Assembly: GCA_036245805.1 (NCBI GenBank)
Contig: BTRK01000004.1
Coordinates: 31,915,541 to 31,979,540 of the forward strand
Reading direction: 5' to 3'
DNA: 64,000 nt
Source: Pristionchus mayeri
Taxonomy: Eukaryota; Nematoda; Chromadorea; Rhabditida; Neodiplogasteridae
How positions within the stretch are numbered: position 1 is the first letter of the stretch; the number at the start of each line of letters is the position of its first letter. The notes under the pieces are model-generated. The model worked only from the letters and a program-made list of their open reading frames with translations, did not search any database and was not told where the DNA came from. Below, piece after piece: positions 11,801 through 21,480 of the stretch. A program made the translations under genes and the position numbers.

Positions 11801-14800
11801 ATCTCTGGACTCTACTAAGGATACAATAGGAAGAGCTTGCTACAATGTGACTAAGAGTTTAATCTTTGATCTTTCATCTTTGATCTCTCTCAGGTGGTCG
11901 AGGAGACTCCGCGCGTTCGTCTCTCCTCTCCTCCCACAGCGCACTTCACCTCCGGCATTCCCGTGAGTCTGGTCTTTGATCTTCGATCTTTGCTTAACTT
12001 CTTCATTTTCAATACAGTATCGACTAGAAAGTTGTAAGAATATCGAAAATGAGGTTACGGTAGTCTTCCGTTCAGGACAGCATGTTCCCGCCGTCGTTCA
12101 CGTCGAGACTCGCCGGCGGCCTCGGCGATGTCTCCAGTGAGTGCAGTGATATTTTATTCTTGATCTTTGAACTCTAGTTTGAATTGGATTGATCTTTAAT
12201 CTCTGCAGATTTCGGAGGCACCTTCCACTCGCTCAAGACCACCGACGACTCCATCTCAGTGCAGATGGACGTCAAGGACTACAAACCCGAGGACATCAAG
12301 GTGATTAGTTGGCGATTTTAGCTAATTAGCTCGTCTTAATTAGACAAATTAGTGCTAATTGGAGGTCTCTGTCATCGGGCAGTTCATCGTCGTCGAGGCC
12401 AAACACGGAGAGAAGAAGGACGACTTCGGAACGATCGAGAGACACTTCATCAGGCCAGTGATCTTTGATCTTTGGACTACCAACTATAATAATAGCTGTT
12501 CTCGTGATACCCTGAATGATTCCTCCTAGAGAAAACAATAACCCTGCTTATGATAGGAGCTGTGGAAAAAGTTGCGAATAGGCGCTATCTTTTTGTAACA
12601 GAGAGTAAACGTGGGAAATGAGACACTCTAGGAGTCGCATTTGATTTTTTTGGAACATATCAGGTTGTCAGGAAAGTAATTGTAGATTTTCGAATTTTCG
12701 ATTCTGAGAAACCCCGTCCTTTGTATCCCCCTGAGCATCATATTGATGTTTATGAGAGACTTTTTGATAAAACTGAGCAATTCAACCTATAGGCCGTACA
12801 GCGAAAAATAAAGTTGCGATTTTAAGATCACCCTAGGGGTAACTTTTCACGTAGAGTTCGAAAATCGACCTTAGAAAGCCGTATCTCTGACTTCTGATTC
12901 CCGGTGACACGCCTCAACGATGAGGTCGTTTTTTGCATTTCTTGAACGGCTTATCCAAACCTCATACATGTATAGTAATTCTGAAAGATCGAGATAAGCA
13001 TTTTTACTGTTGGAAGTTAAGGGCTAGCTCATCTGTGGAAAAAGTTGTGGCCGTTTGAATATTTTTTTAAATTTAAAAATTTCCGTCATGAAAAAGTTTT
13101 CGGGGAATGGTAAAAAATAAACGTTTTCAAAAGATTCCTCATGCAAAAGTACTCCTAGATATCTTGCTTTCACCCCAAAAAGTGTGCTTATATGAGTAGT
13201 TATAATTAGCCGAATCGTCAGAGCTGCATTTTCGCCAATATTTCGATTCGGCTCTCTTCAAAAGTAGAGTTCCATATTTACTCCCAATACAGAAATATTT
13301 CACAAATGAATTATTTGAAATGTCTTAGACACATAAATACGCTATAAAGACTGATTGTAATTAATAATGGTCGTCCGGTAGCAGAATTGTTCGACAATTT
13401 TTTTGTATCATACTAATCCGGTGGGTTTTTTGCAACAATATATTAGTAAGAAATAATTGTTCCATTGAAAGTTTGCAAATATAGGTCCATTATGATTTAT
13501 TAAAGATGATTAAGTTATTTGGGAACCTTTACTACACTTTGCAAGTTTGCAACAGTCCGATATTTGCAAATTTCGTGCTTCTGTCACTCGAATCATTAAT
13601 GATAGCAGCCGCAAACATAATTTTCAAGACCTCTAGTGTGAAAATTCAGATTCTACGAGTGAAAATATTCCAGAATATATATAAATTTCGTGAATTTTGG
13701 GAAAAAATATTTTTCACATTTTTGCCCCTTGGGGTAGAAGGGGGTGAAAAAGTCGAAATTCCGGAAACATCTGAAATCGACATATCAGTATGTATTTTCA
13801 CTCGTAGAATCTGAATTTTCACATTAGAGGTCTTTAAAAATATGTTTAAGGCTGTTATCATTAATGATTCGTGTGAAATCGGCACGAAATTTGCAAATAT
13901 CGAACTTTTGCAAACTTGCAAAGTGTAGTAAAGGTTCCCAAATAACTTAATCATCTTTAATCGATCTTAATGGACCTATATTTGCAAACTTTCAATGGAA
14001 CAATTATTTCTTACTAATATATTGTTGCAAAAAAACCCACCGGATTAGAATGATACAAAAAATTGTCGAAACATGCTGCTACCGGACTACCATTATCAAT
14101 TAAAATCAGTCTTTATGACGAATGTATGTGTCTAAGACATTTCAAATAATTCATTTGTGAAATATTTCTGTATTGGGAGTAAATATGGAACTCTACTTTT
14201 GAAGAGAGCCGAATCGAAATATTGGCAAAAATGCAGCTCTGACGATTCGGCTAATTATAACTACTCATATAAGCACACTTTTTGGGGTGAAATCAACATA
14301 TCTCGGAGTACTTTTGCATGAGGAATCTTTTGAAAACGTTTATTTTTTACCATTCCCCGAAAAATTTTTCATGACCGAAATTTTTAAATTAAAAAAATTA
14401 TTCAAACGGCCACAACTTTTTCCACAGATGAGCTAGCCCTTAACTTCCAACAGTAAAAATGCTTATCTCGATCTTTCAGAATTACTATACATGTATGAGG
14501 TTTGGATAAGCCGTTCATGAAATGCAAAAAAAACGACATCATCGTTGAGGAGTGTCACCGGGAATCAGAAGTCAGAGATACGGCTTTCTAAGGTCGATTT
14601 TCGAACTCTACGTGAAAAGTTACCCCTAGGGAGATCTTAAAATCGCAACTTTATTTTTCGCTGTACGGCCTATGGTGAATCTTCTAGGATAGTCTCTCTT
14701 ATACTCGTTGAGTCCTTGGATACTCTTTCCATCGCACATTGGTTCAAGCCTTTCCATTTGGTATTGATGATACAGATTGGGGTCAAAAATATATCAATGC

Positions 14801-16447
14801 AGAGGTGCACTGATATCATTTTGGCCCAGCTATCCATGGAGAACTAAGAAGTGGCAAATTTTACGTCGTGTGCGAAAAGTACGACATACGGACATCGCAA
14901 TACAACATATCACTCTGATCCTTAACGAAAGGCCTGTCTGAAAATTCAGTCATTTGTGGCATTGCCCCCTTACGGAACGTCATCATAAATGTTTGAACTG
15001 TGCTTGTACTCGTAACAATAAACTTATGGAAATCAAATACAGTAACACTAAAGACACCTTTCGTGCTTAGCTTAAAATTGTATTTATATTTGTTTGCAAT
15101 ACTTCTGTCAAAGCATGCAGCTTTCACCACCCTGAAGCTGAAATTTGAACGTCGAAATCGACTAAATGACAACTTTCTGATTCCAGCATTGGTGAAAAGT
15201 CCTAACTTTTGTGTTTACATGTTAGAGCTACTCTTTATCTACCAGTATTCGACTGGGTTAGGTCAGGGGATAGCTCACTTTTGAGGAAATGTATTCATTC
15301 AGCGTACACCAAAAGTCGAAATTTTGGCAATGTTGGACTTTATTCAACAATACAGAAAATCCATGTTTTCTAAAAGTAGAAAAGGCGAGAGGTGAAATGT
15401 TTCTCAGAAATAGGTATCTCCATAGTGTATCATGGAAGCGCACTTATGGAGAAGACAGTCTGAATAATCAGACCTAATTTTTTTAGACCTAATTTTCGAA
15501 AGAACTGCGAATGGGCTTCTCACTATACTATATGCAAAGTTACAGCCATTATTCCCTTCAAAATACGGGACGCGAAAAATATTTTCAGAAAATAGAGAAA
15601 ATGACACATATGGTAAAACTTGAATTTTTCGGAAACCCAAAAAGCATGAAGCTATTTGAGCACATGGATATATTGTCCAAGTCAACCCCTAATATGCACT
15701 AAAGAGCTAGCTTGAGATCTCTAACGAAAGTGATTTTTGGATGGTTCATACAATTACTTTCCTGACAGCCTAATACTTATGATTAATCGTGAGAAGCAGT
15801 CTTGGTTGTAACCATGCCGAATCGAGGCTTCAGCTAATCTCTCCGCCTTCTCGTCTCGATATCGAATGAGTCGAGCGCATTTCGCAAGCGATGCGGGGCT
15901 TCTTTCGATCCCCCAGGAACACAGTCTAATACAAAACTTTGCAAAATGACATCATAATGTAGCTCTTTCATTGATCAAAGGTCACCTCTGGACATGGCTA
16001 AACGAGATACAACAAGAAATTTCGAAAAATATCTGACGGATCAAAGATCATCTCTCCCTTTCCAGACGGATTCCCCTACCGAAGGGCGTCGCTCCCGAGG
16101 CAGTCACCTCGACGCTGACGACGGACGGATCCCTCTCCATCGTCGCCCTCCCGCCTAAACCGAAGGCAAGTGATCTTTGATCTACCGGAAATTCGCACGA
16201 AGCTCAGATCTAATTTATGTATTCCTCAAAGTGAATCATGATTGATTTTGATTGAATTGATTATCTTCTGGGCTTCGGGATATCCTACGATCTATGATGT
16301 TTTCTGTCTTTCATCTTGATGGGCCAGCAAAATCGATAGCCCCTTGGGTTACAGTACCCCTGATTAACTAATGAATTCTTTCAGGATCCCTCGCCGCCCC
16401 GCTCGATCCCCATCAAGGTGCAGGTGGCGACTGACAAGGCCCATTGA
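8840..16447 (+). CDS. hsp-25: Small heat-shock protein, HSP-25 type (alpha-crystallin domain)
   Basis: An ATP-independent holdase chaperone of the alpha-crystallin family. Eight exons in phase: 8840-8929, 11731-11781, 11894-11962, 12076-12136, 12209-12300, 12365-12453, 16066-16165, 16385-16447 (about 204 residues). The alpha-crystallin domain shows SVQMDVKDYKPEDIK, VEAKHGEKKDDFG, RHFIR and the beta-strand LPKGVAPEAV...LTTDGSLSI. The C-terminal tail carries the I-P-I motif (RSIPIKVQV) used in oligomer contacts. Introns 6 and 7 begin with GC, not GT (donors at 12454 and 16166). Intron 6 is 3.6 kb because of the insertion 12660-15773. Exon 2 opens with ATG after a splice acceptor, so a shorter product from an internal promoter is possible. 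Confidence 0.9.
8930..11730 (+). other. Long first intron of hsp-25 with pyrimidine tract and possible regulatory sites
   Basis: A 2.8 kb intron with a C-rich tract at about 9538-9612, GA-rich runs near 10345-10376, several GATCTTTGATC-like units and an alternating GC run (11634-11642). ORFs inside have no recognisable content. It may house an internal promoter for a transcript that starts at exon 2. Confidence 0.4.
9239..9347. promoter_or_regulatory. Heat-shock-element-like sites in hsp-25 intron 1
   Basis: GAAGATTC at 9239-9246 is a two-unit heat-shock element. TTC-CA-GAT-GA-TTC at 9335-9347 is a three-unit element with one mismatch. Both lie in intron 1. The match is short, so chance is possible; the heat-shock gene context is the only added support. 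Confidence 0.25.
12660..15773. mobile_element. Mariner-type element with nested foldback, in hsp-25 intron 6
   Basis: Ends TCAGGTTGTCAGGAAAGTAA (left) and the complement with one change (right), each next to TA (12658-12659, 15774-15775). At 3.1 kb it is too long for a bare mariner, because the 1.9 kb foldback 12791-14671 sits inside its left part. The right third (14700-15750) has only short ORFs and no readable transposase. Confidence 0.75.
12791..14671. mobile_element. Long foldback element, family A copy 1
   Basis: An almost perfect palindrome about 1.88 kb long. The left end AGGCCGTACAGCGAAAAATA returns as its complement at 14652-14671, and the arms can be followed inwards through CTAGGGGTAACTTTTCACGT (12831-12850; complement near 14610-14629) to a short asymmetric centre near 13700-13800. 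A second copy of the family is at 58288-60086. Duplicated ORFs on both strands are only the two arms. No transposase: non-autonomous. Confidence 0.85.
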
Positions 16448-17585
16448 TCGATGATCTTTGATCTCTGATCCCCCAATTGCCCATCATGACTAAGAGAGCT
16501 TTCCACCCCCACACCCACCTCCTCCCTTTGGTTGCCGATGAAAACAAGAGATTGCCTAGTGCTCCCCCTTCCACTTTCCCGTTTCCTATGCTATTCTACT
16601 AATGTATTATTTGTATGAAACACGCGTTTGATGACAATAAAGCTAATTTGAGTTTCGTTTCCATGAATGTTTCATCATGAGTAATAGTTTGGCTGCATGC
16701 AATACGCTCAGAGGTACAAAACAAATACCTTCCGATGCACCCATTCGATTTCGCAAGAAGGTTCACAGAATCATAAAAGTAAAGTAAAAATGCACAGATT
16801 TCACTCATATTTGATTGAATTTTTTCGCTAATGCAATCTGTTTACCCGAGCCTATCTCTCAGGGAATTGATAGCACAATTTTGCCGATTGTCAGGCTTCC
16901 CTTACTATGATTGGCAATCAGAAGCGAGTGGGAATGAGAGACAACGAGAGAGCTCGGGAAATGGAGAGAGTGCAGAGAATCGGAGCGGTTTCCCGTAGTA
17001 GGAAGAGAATTATGAGCGGCTCATAGGGGATGATTCCCACCCTCGAAGGAGAGGAAATCGACCGCCTTTCTGAGTAATTGGCTAGTCAGGAGGCAGTGAA
17101 TAGCTCTGATTGTTTCCGTTCGCAAACCGCTCCTCCCTCATTCTGTATCCTCAGCCCCACGGTAACTCCCGTCCTTCATTCGAGTCTCCTCCTTCGAAAG
17201 AAGACCCTCTCTCACCCCAGAGCAGCTGAATAAGCCTACGGTAGCCTACCGTATCCCTCAATCCCTCCCTCTGATCTTTGGTCTTTCTGTCTCGATCCAC
17301 GAACTCTCGCTGAGTTCGTTCTCACCACATCAAGATTCCACGACTGGTCTTCTTTTTTCATCAAACAAAATCGCCGATTTCGGCTCGCGGACTGCGATTC
17401 AGAGCTTCCAATCGCCGCCGCATCAAAATACGGAAAAGGTTGGTGAACATTCACTTCTTATCCGAATAATGAGTTCATTTCTTTGGTTCTGGGCATATTA
17501 GGAAAACCTGTGAAGCCTGGTCAAATTTTGACATTAGAACGCTATCGAGGTAACGGAATGATTATCGAAAACAAAAAAAATACAG
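16448..17585. other. Intergenic, hsp-25 to receptor gene
   Basis: hsp-25 3' UTR and probable upstream region of the receptor. Contains a local palindrome TACGGTAGCCTACCGTA at 17238-17254. No convincing coding exon. Confidence 0.4.
16636..16641 (+). terminator. Polyadenylation signal of hsp-25
   Basis: AATAAA lies 189 bases after the stop codon, in AT-rich sequence, at a plausible distance for a nematode 3' end. Confidence 0.6.
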
Positions 17586-20500
17586 ATGCTGGAAGACGTG
17601 CTGTACGAGATTCTGCCCGTCGTTGGATTCGCCGTTATCCTCTCAGCGGTGTGTATTCTAAAATAAAGATAATAATTATTAATTAAAATACATAATTATT
17701 GATTTTAGGTGTTCGTTCTCTTCGTTTTGTGGAAGGCGAAGCGAAACCCGCGCATCTTCATGTTCTTCGCTGTTTCGGGTGAGCGCCTTTTTTGTTTTTA
17801 TCCGTAAAAAAACATCTTTCCTCTTCCAATTTTCTCTACATTAGTTGTAGAGAGAGCCTGTCTATCAAGATGCTCAACACTTAGATCTTCCCTAACTTTT
17901 TAGATCTTTACCCTCCTTCTTTCAGACATAATCAACGGCACGGCATTCATCGTCTGCGGATTCTACGGAGTCTTCGTCACGATGAGCGGAGCTGCCAATG
18001 AGGTTCGTCTATTTTTTGGTTCTAGATCTGCCAGTACACATCACCAATCACTTTGGCCCAACTAGAATGAGAGTGCGATGTTTCCTTCACATCACGATAT
18101 TGGAATGGCGCAAAACTAACTGTGCATAACCGTGAAATAACAGCATTTCTCAGCGTCCCGGTAGCTCAGCCTCGAAGACAGGCACCTTCTTGACCTTTAC
18201 ATTTCTTCAGCTTCTGCACCCTTCCTTCTGTCTCTTCCGTGCTCCTCATCTCTTCCTCTGGGCATACACTGACACGACGGAAGTCCTCTGCGTCCTCCTC
18301 TTCCTCTTCGATCGAACACTCCAGATTCTCGTGCCCAAGACATACGGAAAGGTAGATCATATTATCATTGAAGGAGTTGAATTTCGTAACTTCTTCCGTT
18401 TATGATGAGCTTGCGAAAAAAACTTTCTGTTTGCAAAATGTTGCCTGTGATGGGAAAGGAATGGAAACTTCCTAAGATAACGCGGATGTTGTTTCGGAAA
18501 TGCTATAGTGGATTTGTGTCGAGAGACATGCCCTACCCGGTGTTTCCTTCTATCAGTATAAAGTGAAGCTTTTGTGGATAATTACACTCATTTCCAGATG
18601 TCTAAGGCGTATCTCACACTCAAATTCGGGTTGGTCCTCTTCGGAGTGGGAACGTTCGGGTTCATCCCTTCCTTCTTCGAGACAATCACTGCTAATTCGA
18701 CGGTTTCCATAACGAAGATGTGTCGGTTCGAGCAGGTTCGCCATTTTCGAATATTTTATTATTTAAATAATTGCCAAAATCAATTTTAAAAACACCTTTT
18801 AGGTGGTGCTTCCCCAATTCTACGAATTGCGCCTCTTCTTTGTTGAATGGCTTCCAGTGGGAGGTAAGTACTTCGAGTTTAGGAGAAACATAGGTAAAAA
18901 CAAGGAATAATATGAGGATCAATCAGGCAAATCTTCAATAAAATGATGAATGCACTTTTTTGGTGCGGGCAATATTAGTTTTGGTTGGCTTCGGCGGATA
19001 GTAACTAAGTAATGGAAAGTGACCGAGACCGCGAGCAGTCTTTCTGAATGATGAATTTCTTGATCCGCTTAGGAAGGGAAATTTAGGTAATACGCAGAAC
19101 CTGCTTTGATATCACTATTTTCACTCTTCCAAATTACCTGTTTGAATATGATTGAGATGGATGGTTTCCCTCGAACAGATTTCCAATAATCTGATAATAA
19201 ATTACTCGGAAGCAATTATTTTTATTTTTTTTGCTACAGATTAAAAAAAAACAATCCCATAACGATTGTAGGACAAGTGATCAATACCAATACATAGAAT
19301 AGCATTCAAATGCGGGGCATAGTTAAGCTGATAAATCTATTCTCAGGAATGCTATGGGCCGTTCTCGTCTTCCTCGTCTACCTCATCCGACAATCGAAGC
19401 AGAGATGGTCGTACAATTGGACTGAGGAGATCATCGACACCAAACAGGTGAGAGAATGGGAATTAGGTCGCATGAGAACCCACTGGATGAGAACCAAGAA
19501 GTAACCTTCCATGAGTGTACGAATATATTCTGAAAATCCTCGTGAAGAGTTTTGGTTTTCATTAGTTGGGTTCTCATCCGGCCGAGCACCAGAAAACTTC
19601 ATCAATTTACTTACCGATCACTTTATTTTTTTCCTTCTGACGCGATGAATCTTTTTTCCGAAAAATTGTTTAACGATCGCGATCTGTTGTTTTTTCAGAT
19701 GATCGCCCTCGCCTTCCTTCGTTGTCTCTTCACAGAGGCAGCAGTGAGACTCATCCTCATCAACATTCAACTGACGAACAACGCCAGCGACATCCTCATG
19801 CTCAGGGACTTCTTACTACGGTATGCTTTACTCTATTTTTTTCTGTAACGAATCCTTTAACAAGTGGTTCTACCTCCATTTTACTCAATCTGCGAAGCCC
19901 GGCACTATGCCGGATGAGAACTATGTTTTTTTCCATATGCAAAATGTTGCTTTTTTAGCGGTATTAGGAAATAGTTATCATTCGACCTAGTACCGTGAAG
20001 CCTAATAGTTATTGGGATTCCACTCAAAAGTATCAATGTTCACTCCTCCGTTCAGTGCCTCTCTTGCCCTGCTCGTCTCAGTTCTCTCTCCTGGCATCTA
20101 CATGCTCATCTCGACGCCATTCGCCGATCGAGTCGGAATGACATTCAATGCCTACGGGAAGAACACGGAGAGGAAGTGGCAGAGCGCGGGTGAGAAGAAG
20201 GGGAGATCAGGGAAGAACGAGAACTATGACGTCATGCCGCCTTTGATGTATGACAGACGAAAAGTTCTCATCCTATCTAGTGCCGGAAGGGGGAGGGGGT
20301 GAGAGGAGGAGGAGAGAGGGCGACATCGCTTAGCATTGCCTCATAATGAAATTCGCTTGAAGTGTTGAAAGAGTGAACTGCCTACCTAGCATTGCCTAGT
20401 GATGGTTACACTAGCTTGATGTATTCATTTGCACTTCGGAGGAGATATAAGTACAGGAGCATCGGAGTCTGTGAATGACGCTGGGCTAGGGATATTGAGC

Positions 20501-20677
20501 AATGAAAATGTCCGATGTCGAGCTTTGACCAACCATGAACCTTCAGACGATCCCCCGCCACCCGATATCAACATGGAGAAGGCCGAGTTCGGATCGTGGT
20601 ACTCAACCACTGGCAATATTAGAGGTGATAAAATAAATATTTTTCGAAATTGTCCCAGTGTATGTGCATGTTGTTGA
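17586..20677 (+). CDS. Nematode seven-transmembrane receptor, family not assigned
   Basis: Ten exons in consistent phase: 17586-17648, 17709-17778, 17926-18002, 18154-18351, 18598-18735, 18803-18863, 19347-19447, 19699-19820, 20056-20189, 20457-20677 (about 394 residues). Hydrophobic segments are regular: LPVVGFAVILSAVFVLFVLW (TM1), IINGTAFIVCGFYGVFV (TM2), a segment ending TTEVLCVLLFLFDR (TM3, DRY-like position), LKFGLVLFGVGTFGFIPSFF (TM4), GMLWAVLVFLVYLI (TM5), IALAFLRCLFTEA (TM6) and ALLVSVLSPGIYMLI (TM7). This fits a GPCR of nematode chemosensory type in the plasma membrane. The last exon gives a polar tail. The ligand is unknown and I could not name the sr family. ATG follows a 3' splice signal (TACAG), so the start may be trans-spliced. 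Confidence 0.75.
19903..19994. repeat. Diverged copy of the CGGATGAGAACTATG foldback MITE
   Basis: In a receptor intron. Ends CACTATGCCGGATGAGAACT and TCATTCGACCTAGTAC resemble the 3237-3316 element, with a different AT-rich centre. Confidence 0.5.
20217..20285. repeat. Copy of the TGACGTCA foldback MITE
   Basis: In the last receptor intron. GAGAACTATGACGTCATGCC is shared with the copy at 3237-3316, and the right end has TTCTCATC...CTAGTGCC. Confidence 0.6.
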
Positions 20678-20732
20678 TGAGTGCGGTCAAACTTCTAAGT
20701 ATGAATAACTCTTCTTTCTCTGTTTACAAATC

Positions 20733-20738
20733 AATAAA
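20733..20738 (+). terminator. Polyadenylation signal of the receptor gene
   Basis: AATAAA 55 bases after the stop codon, followed at once by a second AATAAA-like hexamer. Confidence 0.55.
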
Positions 20739-21070
20739 ATAAATCTGAGGCGAAGCGGGGGTGCCGATGGAGGAGAGGGCGGAGAAGGAGCGAAGCGCCT
20801 CCTTCTACTTCGATTCTCCCCCTGTCTCCGACTCGAAGAGACCCTGTCCACCCGCCCTCTCGCACAAGAGTGAGAACATGCGCGGAGGATGAAGAATGAC
20901 GTTTATTCTGTGTTGTATACTTCATTTTTGATTGATAAATAATTATTTAAGTAAGATGGAAAATAGGGAAGGTAATGAAACAATTGAAAAAGGAGGATCA
21001 ATGACTGCCGATATCAATCGACCCAGTCTCCTGCCTTCAATCACTTGCACAACAAGACGTTCTTGTGATA

Positions 21071-21125
21071 GGATGGGGTAGGTCATGATTATTCTTATAG
21101 GATGTAATCATGACCTACCCCATCC
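21071..21125. repeat. Perfect 21-bp hairpin upstream of the large membrane-protein gene
   Basis: Arms 21071-21091 and 21105-21125 are exact complements around a 13-base loop (arm begins GGATGGGGTAGGTCATGATT). Could be a tiny foldback transposon, a cruciform or a hairpin RNA; nothing here decides between them. Confidence 0.7.
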
Positions 21126-21235
21126 TCTCCCTCTTCCTCCTGTCTCTCTCTCTCTCTCTGCCCCTCTCCACACACCTTTCTCTCCCCTCTCCCTCTCTCT
21201 CCCTCCCCCAACCCCTCTCTACCACTCTCTCTCAC
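21121..21235. repeat. CT-rich low-complexity tract
   Basis: Long pyrimidine run of CTCTCTCTC type about 250-350 bases before the signal-peptide exon at 21481. A promoter-proximal polypyrimidine tract is plausible; simple sequence is the safer reading. Confidence 0.6.
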
Positions 21236-21480
21236 CAACCCCACCCTGCCCTTTTTAGTAATTGGTTCTTTTCCATATTGAAATTGAAAGTGCACTCTAG
21301 AAAGTCACGTCTCTTCTCCCTCTCCTCGTCCTCCCCTCACGTCTCGTCTCCCTCTCCTCCTCATCTCTCTTCATTACCTCGTCTTCTCTCTGTGACCAGC
21401 GGCTGGATCGAGTCGGATCTCGCCTATTTATCGTTCGTTTTTATCCTTGTTTTCTCGTAATTTCTCTTAATTTCACTCAG

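Noticed and set aside
13506..13954. Pair of 102-residue ORFs on opposite strands with the same start (MIKLFGNLYYTLQVC)
   Set aside because: They are the two arms of the family A palindrome read on both strands; no domain and no splice context.
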